Virus record (IMG/VR): IMGVR_UViG_3300027972_000007
Location: 1-64,000 of that record
Strand: one strand, 5' to 3'
DNA length: 64,000 nucleotides
From: a virus
Position numbers and translations under genes: made by a program. Positions 1-7,609 of the stretch are shown piece after piece. The notes beneath the pieces were generated by a model. That model was not told the origin of the DNA. It searched no databases and saw only the letters and a program-made list of their open reading frames with translations. Position 1 is the stretch's first letter; every line of letters starts with the position of its first letter.

Positions 1-126
1 AAGAAGATGAAGAAATTAACTTTAGATACTAAAGTTAAATTGGGTGATAAATTTATTGATAAATATAAAGGTTCGAAGAAAGAAGATAAACCATTAAAAA
101 AATCTATACTTAAAAAAGAAGAACAA
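1..126 (+). repeat. Direct repeat, copy 1 of 126 bp
   Basis: By eye, 126 bases are identical to 1432-1557. They encode the lysine-rich linker that precedes the pentapeptide array. Two neighbouring genes with the same linker indicate a recent duplication. Confidence 0.93.
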
Positions 127-585
127 ATAGCACTACTGAAGAGAAGTGTTGAAAAGTGGAATGAATGGAGAAAAGAAAATATTAGTATAATTCCCGATCT
201 GCGGGGTGCTAATCTGCAGGGTGCTAATCTGCAGGGTGCTTATCTGCGAGATGCTTATCTGCTGTATGCTAAACTGCAGGGTGCTAATCTGCAGGGTGCT
301 AATCTGCGAGATGCTTATCTGCAGAGTGCTAATCTGCAGGGTGCTAATCTGCGGGGTGCTAATCTGCGGGGTGCTAATCTGCGGGATGCTGATCTGCGGA
401 ATGCTAATCTGCAGAATGCTAATCTGCAGCGTGCTAATCTGCGGTATGTCGATCTGCGGTATGTCGATCTGCGGTATGCCGATCTGCGGAATGCTGATCT
501 GCTGAATGCTGATCTGCAGAATGCTAATCTGCAGGATGTTAATCTGCAGAATGCTAATCTGCAGAATGCAAAAGGAATTAAATAA
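1..585 (+). CDS. Pentapeptide-repeat protein, 5' end outside window
   Basis: The frame is open to the window edge. An ATG lies at 7, but bases 1-126 are identical to 1432-1557, which sit inside a gene starting 147 bases earlier with a capsid-targeting-like leader. The true start is therefore probably upstream and the protein probably carries that leader. From about residue 63 (counting from the ATG) it is an almost perfect array of A-(N/D/Y)-L-(Q/R)-x pentapeptides, which fold as a right-handed quadrilateral beta-helix; some family members (MfpA, Qnr) mimic DNA and bind gyrase. The target here is unknown. It lies 14 bases before the prohead protease gene. Confidence 0.85.
   Translation, partial: KKMKKLTLDTKVKLGDKFIDKYKGSKKEDKPLKKSILKKEEQIALLKRSVEKWNEWRKENISIIPDLRGANLQGANLQGAYLRDAYLLYAKLQGANLQGANLRDAYLQSANLQGANLRGANLRGANLRDADLRNANLQNANLQRANLRYVDLRYVDLRYADLRNADLLNADLQNANLQDVNLQNANLQNAKGIK
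199..570 (+). repeat. Array of 15-base pentapeptide-coding units
   Basis: About 25 consecutive 15-base units of the form AATCTGCAGGGTGCT with small variations. Near identity at DNA level, not only protein level, suggests recent expansion by slippage or unequal recombination. A long open frame on the opposite strand over this region is a by-product of the repeat. Confidence 0.93.
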
Positions 586-599
586 AAAGGAATCATAAC

Positions 600-1271
600 A
601 TGGATAATAGAGTCAATTTAATCTTCGAAGATATAGACTTCAAAGATTTAGAAATTATTACTGAAGTAACTCAAGAAAAGAAAAAAGTCTATAAAATTAA
701 AGGGCCATATATTCGTTCTGAAATTAAAAATAAGAATGGTAGAACGTATGGTAAAATGATAGTTGAGCGTGAAGTATCTAAATTGAATAAAGAAAAAATT
801 GAGGAAAATAGGTGTTGGGGGAATTTAGATCATCCACCATCTCCAGTTGTTTCTTTAAAAGATGCATCTCATATTATTAGAGAATTGAAAATGTATGATA
901 AAGATGCTGTCGGTTTATCTGAAATATTAGATACACCGATGGGCAGAATAGCTTCTACTTGTATAGAAGCTGGACAGGTTATGATGTCCAGTAGAGGTTT
1001 AGGTAAAGTATTATCTGATGGTAATGTTAAAGAGAATTGGAATTTGATTACGGTCGATATCGTATCCGATGGTTCAACTCCTGGAAGCTATGGAAAATTA
1101 GTAGAAGGTATTTTAGAAAATGTTGAATTTATTATTGGAGATGATAATCAAGTTGTTGAAACAGCTATAGAAAATTTACAGAAGAAAGTTGATGATAATT
1201 ATAATGATTCTTTTTTGAAGTGTTTATATTTTCAAGAATTTTTAAAGGAAGTAAGAAAGAATATTAAATAA
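600..1271 (+). CDS. 21: Prohead core protein protease (T4 gp21-like)
   Basis: This 223-residue protein looks like the T4 gp21 family of prohead serine proteases. The catalytic His is likely H78 in GNLDHP, and the Ser lies in the MSSRGLG motif (S130/S131). In T4 this enzyme sits in the prohead core, cuts scaffold, capsid protein and targeting leaders after Glu in L/I-x-E sites, and destroys itself. It lies just before the scaffold and capsid genes, as in T4. It is the likely processing enzyme for the many M-x-x-F-K-E-Y-L-x-E leaders in this window. Confidence 0.9.
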   Translation: MDNRVNLIFEDIDFKDLEIITEVTQEKKKVYKIKGPYIRSEIKNKNGRTYGKMIVEREVSKLNKEKIEENRCWGNLDHPPSPVVSLKDASHIIRELKMYDKDAVGLSEILDTPMGRIASTCIEAGQVMMSSRGLGKVLSDGNVKENWNLITVDIVSDGSTPGSYGKLVEGILENVEFIIGDDNQVVETAIENLQKKVDDNYNDSFLKCLYFQEFLKEVRKNIK

Positions 1272-1284
1272 AAAGGATTTAAAA

Positions 1285-1644
1285 ATGGCTAAATATAAAG
1301 AGTATTTAGAAAGCGTATTGAATGAGACAAAAGAATCAAGAGAACTAATGAAGAAGCAGAATCTTACTTATGCAGGATATGGAGTATATAAAGACAAACA
1401 GGGTAACAAGTTTGAGTATGATTCTAATCTGAAGAAGATGAAGAAATTAACTTTAGATACTAAAGTTAAATTGGGTGATAAATTTATTGATAAATATAAA
1501 GGTTCGAAGAAAGAAGATAAACCATTAAAAAAATCTATACTTAAAAAAGAAGAACAAAAGAAAAGTGTTGCAGATTGGGATGAATGGAGAAACGCAGGCG
1601 CTGGGAGGTATGGATATGCTGGAGAGAAAAGAATCCTGAAGTAA
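1285..1644 (+). CDS. Capsid-targeting-leader protein, decayed pentapeptide paralogue
   Basis: It begins MAKYKEYLESVLNE, the shared leader with a probable cut after Glu. Residues 15-52 (KESRE, then MKKQNL, then YKD, then LKKM) resemble residues 11-48 of the nucleotidyltransferase at 18927, so leader plus this module is a recurring N-terminal unit. Next comes the 126 bp linker shared with the window start. After DEWR the reading frame is lost relative to the pentapeptide paralogue and the protein ends at 119 residues; repeat-like coding continues in another frame (1620-1695). It may still be made as a truncated protein. The start has an AAAAGGA ribosome site nearby. Confidence 0.75.
   Translation: MAKYKEYLESVLNETKESRELMKKQNLTYAGYGVYKDKQGNKFEYDSNLKKMKKLTLDTKVKLGDKFIDKYKGSKKEDKPLKKSILKKEEQKKSVADWDEWRNAGAGRYGYAGEKRILK
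1432..1557 (+). repeat. Direct repeat, copy 2 of 126 bp
   Basis: Identical by eye to 1-126. It joins the leader-bearing N-terminus to the remains of a pentapeptide domain. Confidence 0.93.
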
Positions 1645-1695
1645 TTTCAGATCTTTCTTATGCAAATCTTCGTGACTGCAAAAGGAATTAAATAA
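1620..1695 (+). pseudogene. Out-of-frame remnant of a pentapeptide domain
   Basis: Read from 1620 this stretch gives WREKNPEVISDLSYANLRD, matching the junction W-R-K-E-N...P-D-L...A-N-L of the intact paralogues at 1 and 55440. The last 18 bases match the intact gene's 3' end (568-585) but in yet another frame. At least two frame breaks and loss of nearly all repeats show decay. Confidence 0.7.
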
Positions 1696-1747
1696 CTCTT
1701 TAATTTTTATAGTAATAAATTAAATGAGAATTTTTAGCAATATCTTT

Positions 1748-1755
1748 TATAAATA
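1748..1755 (+). promoter_or_regulatory. T4-type late promoter
   Basis: TATAAATA followed by ATTAAAA, 27 bases before the scaffold start. T4 late genes use exactly this octamer at -10 with no -35 box, recognised by gp55 sigma. Confidence 0.75.
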
Positions 1756-1781
1756 ATTAAAAATAAAGAAGTGGAGGTATT

Positions 1782-2582
1782 ATGAAGATAAGTGATATAT
1801 TAACCAAGTTAGGTCTTAAACCTGAAGACCAAAAGTTGATTGAAGAGTCCATTCAGGCTCTTATTGATGAACGTGTTCTTTTGAAAGAAGAAGAGTTAAA
1901 AACTTCTTATGATACTCTGTTATCTGAGACATTAGAAAAAGAAGTCGAAGAAAAAGTTGAGGAAATTAAAACTCAATTAGTCGAAGCTTCCGAAAAATGG
2001 CAAGAGGATTATGAGAAAGAAATAACTGATCAGCTTGACGGTTTTATTGATGCGGAAATAGAAAAGAATATTTCTGATGAAGCATTAGATAAGATTGCAA
2101 TTAATGAAGTAGCTCTTCCAATTGTCGAAGGTATTAAGAAATTATATGAGGAAAATCATATTGAACTTAATGCTGACGGTTCTGCTAAAGTAAAAGAATT
2201 AAGTGAAAAAGTTGAGAAATTAACTTCTGATCTTAATGAAAGCATTAGCAAGAATATTGAATTGGAAAATATTTCTGAAAAAGCTGCCGTAAAACTTCGT
2301 ATTAATGAAGTTTGTGATGGATTAGATGACGAGTTAGTAGAACAGGTAAAACTAAATTTTTCTGAAAAGTCTTTTGCTGATGTAGATGCAAAAATTGACA
2401 ATTATATTGAAATGATTGTCGAAGAGAAGACTAATAAGGAAAATAAAGTTGGTAGCGAAGATAAGCCATTAAACGAATCTAAAAAGCTCGAATCTGATGA
2501 AAATGTATCTCCAGATAAGGCGAAAGAAATTGTGCTGACTGGCGACGCAAAAGTATTAGATAAAGCAATGAGGTATTTTTAA
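1782..2582 (+). CDS. 22: Prohead core scaffolding protein (gp22-like)
   Basis: A 266-residue, strongly acidic, Glu/Lys-rich, mostly helical protein with coiled-coil character, placed between protease and capsid genes as T4 gene 22 is. Such proteins form the assembly core of the prohead and are degraded by gp21. It contains several L/I-x-E tripeptides that could serve as cut sites. A GGAGG ribosome site precedes the ATG. The call rests on composition and position more than on sequence similarity. Confidence 0.8.
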   Translation: MKISDILTKLGLKPEDQKLIEESIQALIDERVLLKEEELKTSYDTLLSETLEKEVEEKVEEIKTQLVEASEKWQEDYEKEITDQLDGFIDAEIEKNISDEALDKIAINEVALPIVEGIKKLYEENHIELNADGSAKVKELSEKVEKLTSDLNESISKNIELENISEKAAVKLRINEVCDGLDDELVEQVKLNFSEKSFADVDAKIDNYIEMIVEEKTNKENKVGSEDKPLNESKKLESDENVSPDKAKEIVLTGDAKVLDKAMRYF

Positions 2583-2652
2583 TTAACTAAATTTTATAAT
2601 TTGATTTGAAAGAGGTTTATATGCAAAAAAGAAATGAAGGAGGATAGTGTAT

Positions 2653-3984
2653 ATGATAGCAAGACCGAGAGCCGAACTTATTAAGAAGTGGTCAGAGTTG
2701 AAAGATAAAAACGGCAATCTTTCTCCTTTTTCCGTAGCTGATATTAAAGATCACTACGTGAAAGGTAATGTAGCTCAACTACTTGAAAACACAATGACCG
2801 ATTATGGTTTGATTGAAGAAGATATAAATATGTTGCTTGAGGCTTCTCAGGCAGATACAACTTTATCGAACGTTGGCGGAAAAATTGATGGCAGTGCAGA
2901 TGCGGCGGCTTATAAATGGCAGCCGATAGTATTAGCACTTGTTCGTAGGGCTATGCCTGAATTGTTTGCTCATAAAGTTGTTGGTGTGCAGTCAATGAAT
3001 GCGCCCGTTGGTTTGGCGTATGCAATTAGGAAGATTTATACTTCCGGTAATACAGAAGAGAATGAGGCAGGATGGGAAGCGCCCGATTATTTTGGTGGAT
3101 ATACTGGTAATCAGTCTCAAACATCTGGTGTTCTTTCTCAGGAACAGAGCGGTATTTATGATACATCTGCTGCTGGTATTGCTGCAACATCCGCAGAAAC
3201 TTGGACTATTGGACCTTCAGGAACTTGGCCACAGTTGAAGATTAAGATCGATAAGAAAACTATCGAGGCTGTTTCAAGAAAATTAGCAACAAGTTATTCG
3301 CTTGAGTCCGCACAAGATTTAAAAGCGATGCTTGGTGTTGAGATTGAAAGAGAAATGGTAGATTTTATTCAGTATGAGCTTGTTGCTGAGTTAGACAGAG
3401 AGTTAGTATACAGGATTAAAAAGGCAGCGACTACTGCAAGTCTTGGTGGAGAGGTACTTTCGAGTATTGACTGTTCAGGAACTGCATTAGACGGACGTTG
3501 GTCACAAGAGAAGTTTAGCAATATAATTAATGCTATTATACAGCAATCTAATAGAATTGCTACTTTGACTCGTCAAGGTGCTGGAAACTTTGCAATTGTG
3601 TCTCCTGCGATAGCTACTGTTTTACAGGGTGCCCCAACTCAGTGGTTCAATAAGAATACATCTGATGTTGATGTGCAAAAAGCAGGTATTGCTGATATTG
3701 GTAGTATTAATGGAAATTCAATAAAGATTTATAGGGATTCTTATGCGAGAGTTTCTTATGCGTTGGTTGGATATAAAGGTCCAACTCCTAAAGAAGCTGG
3801 AGTTATATATTGTCCTTATTTACTTGGATTGACACAGAGAGCAATTGATCCGAGTGATTTCAGTCCGAGAATTGGAACCATTATGCGGTATGCGATTGTT
3901 GATAATATGCTTGGCAGCGGTCGTTACTACAGACTGTTGCATTTCTCGAATATTGGTCAGATCGTACCGGGTGCAACTATATAA
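2653..3984 (+). CDS. 23: Major capsid protein (gp23-like)
   Basis: T4 gp23-like capsid protein. I choose ATG 2653 over GTG 2647 because the AGGAGG ribosome site at 2639-2644 is correctly spaced only for 2653, giving 443 residues. Residues 61-64 read LLE-A, a gp21-type cleavage site after E63; T4 gp23 is cut after E65, so an N-terminal delta domain is likely removed during maturation. The rest is a typical HK97-fold capsid body. A terminator follows. No gp24-like vertex protein gene is visible next to it. Confidence 0.93.
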   Translation: MIARPRAELIKKWSELKDKNGNLSPFSVADIKDHYVKGNVAQLLENTMTDYGLIEEDINMLLEASQADTTLSNVGGKIDGSADAAAYKWQPIVLALVRRAMPELFAHKVVGVQSMNAPVGLAYAIRKIYTSGNTEENEAGWEAPDYFGGYTGNQSQTSGVLSQEQSGIYDTSAAGIAATSAETWTIGPSGTWPQLKIKIDKKTIEAVSRKLATSYSLESAQDLKAMLGVEIEREMVDFIQYELVAELDRELVYRIKKAATTASLGGEVLSSIDCSGTALDGRWSQEKFSNIINAIIQQSNRIATLTRQGAGNFAIVSPAIATVLQGAPTQWFNKNTSDVDVQKAGIADIGSINGNSIKIYRDSYARVSYALVGYKGPTPKEAGVIYCPYLLGLTQRAIDPSDFSPRIGTIMRYAIVDNMLGSGRYYRLLHFSNIGQIVPGATI

Positions 3985-4011
3985 TTGATAATTGAAATTC
4001 TTTAAATAAAG

Positions 4012-4050
4012 AAAAAGAACTTGGAAGAAATTTTAAGTTCTTTTTTTGTT
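4012..4050 (+). terminator. Rho-independent terminator after capsid gene
   Basis: Stem AAAAAGAACTT (4012-4022) pairs with AAGTTCTTTTT (4035-4045), followed by further T residues. It closes the head-gene transcript. Confidence 0.9.
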
Positions 4051-4081
4051 TTTACCTTGATTTAATCACCCTTTAAAGGCA

Positions 4082-4144
4082 TTAGAATTGAGGATAATTT
4101 TTAGTATACTTTGATATTACTTTTCGTTTATTCTTAATTGTAGG
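4082..4144. repeat. Near-palindromic 63 bp intergenic element, copy A
   Basis: Starts TTAGAATTGAGGATAATT and ends with the imperfect inverse TTATTCTTAATTGTAGG, around a core TACTTTGATATTACTTT. Three related copies lie at 10660, 31374 and 52654. Similarity with the 31374 copy extends about 30 bases further (to roughly 4174). This copy sits between convergent transcription units. Confidence 0.85.
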
Positions 4145-4177
4145 CAATGTAATAGCGTTTAATTGGGTTATTTTAAT

Positions 4178-4212
4178 AAAAAAGGACTCAAAAATGATTT
4201 CGAGTCCTTTTT
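4178..4212 (-). terminator. Terminator closing the reverse-strand island
   Basis: Perfect stem AAAAAGGACTC/GAGTCCTTTTT (4178-4189 and 4202-4212) with T runs on both sides. It lies just past the last reverse-strand gene and should work in both directions. Confidence 0.9.
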
Positions 4213-4232
4213 CACTTCTTATTCTGCAGTTT

Positions 4233-4490
4233 TTACCTTTTCTTATTCTTCGGCTTTGCTTTTTCTTCTTTTGCAGCATCTGGGATCTGTTCTTTCTTTG
4301 CCTTCTTCTTTCTTTCTGCAGATTTTTCCAACTCTTCATTGTGCTCGCCCATCCACGAAGAAACTGCAGTACCAGCATCTTCAAATGTAGCATATCTCTT
4401 ATCCCATACTTCTCTCACGTTACCTTTCTTAATCAAAGTAACTTTAATTCCGTCCTTCTTCTTCGACAATGCAACTAATAGTGTAGACAT
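4233..4490 (-). CDS. Hypothetical protein, basic C-terminal tail
   Basis: 85 residues. The first ~50 look like a small folded unit (VTLIKKGNVREVWDKRY, then a helix ending in SWMGEH). The last ~30 are highly charged, rich in Lys and Glu, and probably disordered. Family not recognised. It is the last gene of the reverse-strand island, just upstream of its terminator, with a good ribosome site (AAAGGAG). Confidence 0.7.
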   Translation of the reverse strand: MSTLLVALSKKKDGIKVTLIKKGNVREVWDKRYATFEDAGTAVSSWMGEHNEELEKSAERKKKAKKEQIPDAAKEEKAKPKNKKR

Positions 4491-4551
4491 ACAGAAACTC
4501 CTTTAAAAATTGTTTATGAAAAATTACAATAATGATTTATTATTGTTTTGA

Positions 4552-4740
4552 TTATTCTATTTCAACGTAATTTGAACATAAGCATAAAACAGTGTCATAA
4601 CTTTCTGAATTGAAAGCTTTTGCAGTGAATTCAGATGCTTCTTTTGTCATGCCTTCCTTTTTGAGAGTTTTTGATACTATGCCAATAATGTTAAAAACAT
4701 TACCATCTTTGCCAATCAATTTGCATTTTGGTTTATTCAT
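4552..4740 (-). CDS. Small conserved phage protein
   Basis: 62 residues beginning MNKPKCKLIGKDGNVFNI. The pattern K-C-K-L-I-G-x-D-G-N-x-F-x-x-x-G, followed by a helix and a C-terminal YDxxL...YVE, recurs in small proteins of many phages and mobile elements; I know of no function. It is co-oriented with neighbours and preceded by a GGAATG-type ribosome site. Confidence 0.75.
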   Translation of the reverse strand: MNKPKCKLIGKDGNVFNIIGIVSKTLKKEGMTKEASEFTAKAFNSESYDTVLCLCSNYVEIE

Positions 4741-4752
4741 CTTTCATTCCTT

Positions 4753-5304
4753 TTATTTTAATATTTCTGTGTAATCTTTTTTAGGTTTAATTTGCCATTC
4801 TACGATATCCGTATATTTTTTGTTTCCATCTTCAATAATAATTTTATCTGATGTAGACGGTAATGATTTTAATTGTTTTGTTAATAGATGAATTGCAATA
4901 ACCATAAATTCATAATCGTGAGCGGCCATTTCTATTTTATCATTTTTTTCATATAAATTTGCTATTGGATTATTGCAAAATAAATGCCAACACGAATGAT
5001 TTATTGCGTTTAATCTCCAGCAATTTTCTATTGCAAATGTTGATAATAAGAAAAAATTTTGTATTCCAATTTCATCTGTTGGAGTAAAAAAATGTACGTA
5101 TGCTTGATTTAGTGTGTGACTTTTTGGTTCTTCTTCGTCTTCATTATCATAAGGAAAACCACAGCAAGAAAATTTTGTTTTTAGACCTATTCTATTTAAT
5201 TCAATTACGAGAGGTCTTATAGGTCTGTCAATTGATTCCAATATTGTTTTATTAGTATTATTTATTTTGTTTAATCTGTCAGTATATTCTTTATTTGTTG
5301 CCAT
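4753..5304 (-). CDS. Hypothetical protein with SCCGFPY motif
   Basis: 183 residues. An N-terminal helical part leads to LNRIGLKTKFSCCGFPY. This arrangement (a position 'too far along' a helix, then x-T-x-F-S-C-x-G) occurs in phage proteins of unknown function. Paired Cys and several His/Cys residues (HSCWHLFC) could bind metal. It lies in the reverse-strand island between two small genes. No function assigned. Confidence 0.7.
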   Translation of the reverse strand: MATNKEYTDRLNKINNTNKTILESIDRPIRPLVIELNRIGLKTKFSCCGFPYDNEDEEEPKSHTLNQAYVHFFTPTDEIGIQNFFLLSTFAIENCWRLNAINHSCWHLFCNNPIANLYEKNDKIEMAAHDYEFMVIAIHLLTKQLKSLPSTSDKIIIEDGNKKYTDIVEWQIKPKKDYTEILK

Positions 5305-5305
5305 G

Positions 5306-5515
5306 TTAATTTATTTCTCCAATCATTTGAATTCCTAAAGTAGTTGGAATCCAGATATTTTTGTTATTCTTTTTTATTAAATCTCTTTTTGATAAAGAGA
5401 TCGCAGATTTTAGAGAAACACATTTATTTCCTTGAAACTTTTTATAACATACTCGACAACGAATTAAATCGAGCATTGTTCCTACTGGTAGTGTTTCTAA
5501 TAAATCGAATTTCAT
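5306..5515 (-). CDS. Hypothetical small protein
   Basis: 69 residues when started at MKFDLLETLPVGTM; a longer reading from 5554 would overlap the preceding gene and lacks a ribosome site. It contains CRVCYKKF, a possible half of a metal site. It follows the upstream gene by 2 bases, so translation is probably coupled. Confidence 0.65.
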   Translation of the reverse strand: MKFDLLETLPVGTMLDLIRCRVCYKKFQGNKCVSLKSAISLSKRDLIKKNNKNIWIPTTLGIQMIGEIN

Positions 5516-5517
5516 TT

Positions 5518-5715
5518 TTATTCTTTTCTGAATGTTGTTTCCATCGGGAAACATGCAGGAATTTCCATTTCAATAAGTTGATCGCAGTATACTGTATGCC
5601 CAGGAACACACCATTCATCTGCCGGCGAATCGAAATCTTCAGTGAATGTGATAGTTTCTTCGTTTAATTCCCCATTCGACGGGCTTGTCCCGATAAATCT
5701 TAAAATCTTTCTCAT
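5518..5715 (-). CDS. Hypothetical small acidic protein
   Basis: 65 residues from MRKILRFIG. I prefer this start because AGGAG lies just upstream, whereas the longer frame back to 5784 runs through the promoter. Acidic, no recognised domain. First gene after the promoter at 5751-5784. Confidence 0.65.
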   Translation of the reverse strand: MRKILRFIGTSPSNGELNEETITFTEDFDSPADEWCVPGHTVYCDQLIEMEIPACFPMETTFRKE

Positions 5716-5750
5716 ACTGTTCTCCTGTTTATTGTTTATTTTCTTTCTTA

Positions 5751-5784
5751 TTATAATATATATTATAGTAACAATAAAAGTCAA
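5751..5784 (-). promoter_or_regulatory. Early-type promoter with palindrome
   Basis: On the minus strand TTGACT (complement of 5779-5784), 18 bp spacer, TATATT, the -10 lying in a palindromic TATAATATATATTATAA stretch. Matches the six other promoters of this class. Confidence 0.85.
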
Positions 5785-5797
5785 GGATTATTTTAAA

Positions 5798-6121
5798 TTA
5801 TTTTTGATTTAATTTTCTACCCATTTCATAAGCAGTTTTAGCAATCTCGAAAACATTTAATTGATGAACGTAATTAAAATTTCCGTCATTATTCGATGGT
5901 CGATATTCAGTTTTTTCGTGAATCATATCAAGTATTTCTTTTGGTGCATTACATTTTAATAAAAGTGAAGTTGAAATTTTTCTTCTGCCGTCATTACCAA
6001 AGTCACAATCACCAAAATCGACATACGCTTCGCTGTTAGTTTCATATTTTTCAAATATACCATATAATTGTAAGTTTTTATGATACACGGGATCGCCAGT
6101 GTTAAATATTTTTTCGTTCAT
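5798..6121 (-). CDS. Hypothetical protein
   Basis: 107 residues. The N-terminal part (GDPVYHKNLQLYGIFEKY...AYVDFGD) reads like a small beta-barrel of the kind found in SH3-like or carD-type folds; the C-terminal half is helical. Family not recognised. Its start overlaps the end of the upstream small gene (6102-6272) by 20 bases. Confidence 0.65.
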   Translation of the reverse strand: MNEKIFNTGDPVYHKNLQLYGIFEKYETNSEAYVDFGDCDFGNDGRRKISTSLLLKCNAPKEILDMIHEKTEYRPSNNDGNFNYVHQLNVFEIAKTAYEMGRKLNQK

Positions 6122-6272
6122 ATTTTTCCTTTTTAATAGTTATATTTTTCCAACATCTTTTACATTCGAAATATTCGCCATCAAACCAGGGACGGTAATA
6201 AATCATATTATGCCCGAAAATTTTGCATATTATTTTTTTTATGCTATAAAATTTTGGTTGAATCTTTTTCAT
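6102..6272 (-). CDS. Small Cys-containing protein, DUF1660-like
   Basis: 56 residues starting MKKIQPKFYSIKK. It contains C-K-I-F-G-H-x-M and, further on, Y-F-E-C-K-R-C-W, i.e. a C...GH...CxxC arrangement typical of small phage zinc-binding proteins (DUF1660-like; tentative). Its ATG overlaps the stop of the preceding gene (ATGA), supporting translation. Confidence 0.6.
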   Translation of the reverse strand: MKKIQPKFYSIKKIICKIFGHNMIYYRPWFDGEYFECKRCWKNITIKKEKYERKNI

Positions 6273-6457
6273 ACCTTCAATACCTTTTCTCCGGCTTGAG
6301 GAAGAATGTTGGCATCGGCTTCAAAAAAAGTAGAAAATTCTTTTGCTTCATGACGTTCTTTTGTCCATACAAACATCAGATCCTTTTTATTCGGGTCTTT
6401 TGAAATCGAAAGAAAACCTTTCGTTTCATGAAAAACGACATATTTTTTTGATGGCAT
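6269..6457 (-). CDS. Hypothetical small protein
   Basis: 62 residues (MPSKKYVVFHETKGFL...). Looks like a compact beta-rich domain followed by a helix (KERHEAKEFSTFFEADAN). Unknown family. It ends in an ATGA overlap with the next gene and starts 3 bases after its upstream neighbour, so this is a tight operon. Confidence 0.65.
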   Translation of the reverse strand: MPSKKYVVFHETKGFLSISKDPNKKDLMFVWTKERHEAKEFSTFFEADANILPQAGEKVLKV

Positions 6458-6460
6458 AAA

Positions 6461-6883
6461 CTACTCCTCATTCGTTTGATTGGTTATATGGTCAATGTAT
6501 TTATTTAATTTTTCATCTTCCTTTTGGGTCAATGAATTAGATGTGGGTTTGTTGTGTTTATAAATTGTTACTCTCGGCGGATAAATTCCAACTTTAACTA
6601 ATATATGTCCGATAGGAATTTCACATTTCCCATGCGCTTCAACAGCTAAATGATGATTCATTCCAGAATTTTGCCAAGAAAATTCTGTCGGTGCTGCATT
6701 ATCGTTTTCAAGTTTGAACATTTTAAAGTATTCTCTGTCTGCTTCATGCCAAGGAATGCCATCACCAATATCACAGATGCCTGAATCATTTAGTGTGTAT
6801 TTTCTGGACGATTTTTTGAGTATCGAAAATACCCATTCTTTAACTACTATAGGAATTAACGTTGAAGATATTTTTTGATTCAT
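6461..6883 (-). CDS. Hypothetical protein
   Basis: 140 residues, no recognised motif. Contains HHLAVEAHGKCEIPIGHILVKVG. First gene behind the promoter at 6908-6942, so probably an early gene. An AGGAGGGCAG ribosome site precedes the start. Confidence 0.65.
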   Translation of the reverse strand: MNQKISSTLIPIVVKEWVFSILKKSSRKYTLNDSGICDIGDGIPWHEADREYFKMFKLENDNAAPTEFSWQNSGMNHHLAVEAHGKCEIPIGHILVKVGIYPPRVTIYKHNKPTSNSLTQKEDEKLNKYIDHITNQTNEE

Positions 6884-6907
6884 ACTGCCCTCCTGTTTAT
6901 TTTCTTT

Positions 6908-6942
6908 ATTATAATATATATTAAAGTAAAATAAAAAGTCAA
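6908..6942 (-). promoter_or_regulatory. Early-type promoter with palindrome
   Basis: Minus strand TTGACT (6937-6942), 18 bp, TATATT. The palindrome is slightly degraded here (CTTTAATATATATTATAAT). Confidence 0.8.
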
Positions 6943-6945
6943 GGA

Positions 6946-7527
6946 TTATCTTTTAATTGTTGGTTTTTTATCTAATTCAAATTCTCTTATTATTGTAGCA
7001 ATTTCTGCCATTTTATTTTGAATTGGTCTTGTATGTAAATAAATATTTGCTTTCGTGTTTCCTTCTTTAAGATTCATTAATGTATAAAGAATTTGATATT
7101 CAAGTTCAACTACTTTATAATAATCTTTAAACCAATTTATAACTGATGCAGTATCTTTTTGGTGATTTTCAAGTAAAAAATTTCCGTAAGCTTTTTTATT
7201 TCTCATATCCATACCTGATTCCCTCATACGTTTGAAAAGCTTATCTTTATAAAGAACTTTATTAAGATTGGCAGTGTCTTTTGTAAGTGAATCTATTTTT
7301 TGATTTTCTACGTAGATTAACTTTTGTATCTCATCCTTTTTCATATTTGCTAATTCAATTTCGCCAATTCTTAAAGAATCCGACAAAATTGAATCTTGAA
7401 TTTTCTTTTCTGCTAATTCTTTTTTCTCCTTTTCAAAATTTTCAAACAACATTGCTTCTGAATCGGATAATTGGCAAAATGCCGTGATACAGATAATTAG
7501 AACTGTTAAAAGTGATTTGTAGTACAT
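6946..7527 (-). CDS. Exported helical protein with signal peptide
   Basis: 193 residues. The first ~22 form a typical signal peptide (MYYKSLLTVLIICITAFC) and the following Cys-Gln could be a signal or lipobox site. The rest is charged and helical, with coiled-coil character up to about residue 90. An early-promoter gene coding for a secreted or membrane-anchored protein is a candidate for envelope modification or superinfection exclusion, but this is inference from topology only. Confidence 0.7.
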   Translation of the reverse strand: MYYKSLLTVLIICITAFCQLSDSEAMLFENFEKEKKELAEKKIQDSILSDSLRIGEIELANMKKDEIQKLIYVENQKIDSLTKDTANLNKVLYKDKLFKRMRESGMDMRNKKAYGNFLLENHQKDTASVINWFKDYYKVVELEYQILYTLMNLKEGNTKANIYLHTRPIQNKMAEIATIIREFELDKKPTIKR

Positions 7528-7558
7528 TTTAGACTCCTTTGTTTAAATTTACTCTTCT

Positions 7559-7592
7559 ATTATAATATATATTATAATGCAGGAAAAGTCAA
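7559..7592 (-). promoter_or_regulatory. Early-type promoter with palindrome
   Basis: Minus strand TTGACT (7587-7592), 17 bp, TATATT within the palindrome TTATAATATATATTATAA. Confidence 0.85.
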
Positions 7593-7609
7593 GATAAAAA
7601 TAAGATAAT

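Noticed and set aside
199-570. CRISPR-like repeat array
   Set aside because: Units are contiguous 15-base coding repeats in one frame with no spacers; they encode pentapeptides.
315-596. Open frame on the minus strand (93 codons, Arg-rich)
   Set aside because: It is the mirror of the pentapeptide repeat and has no ribosome site.
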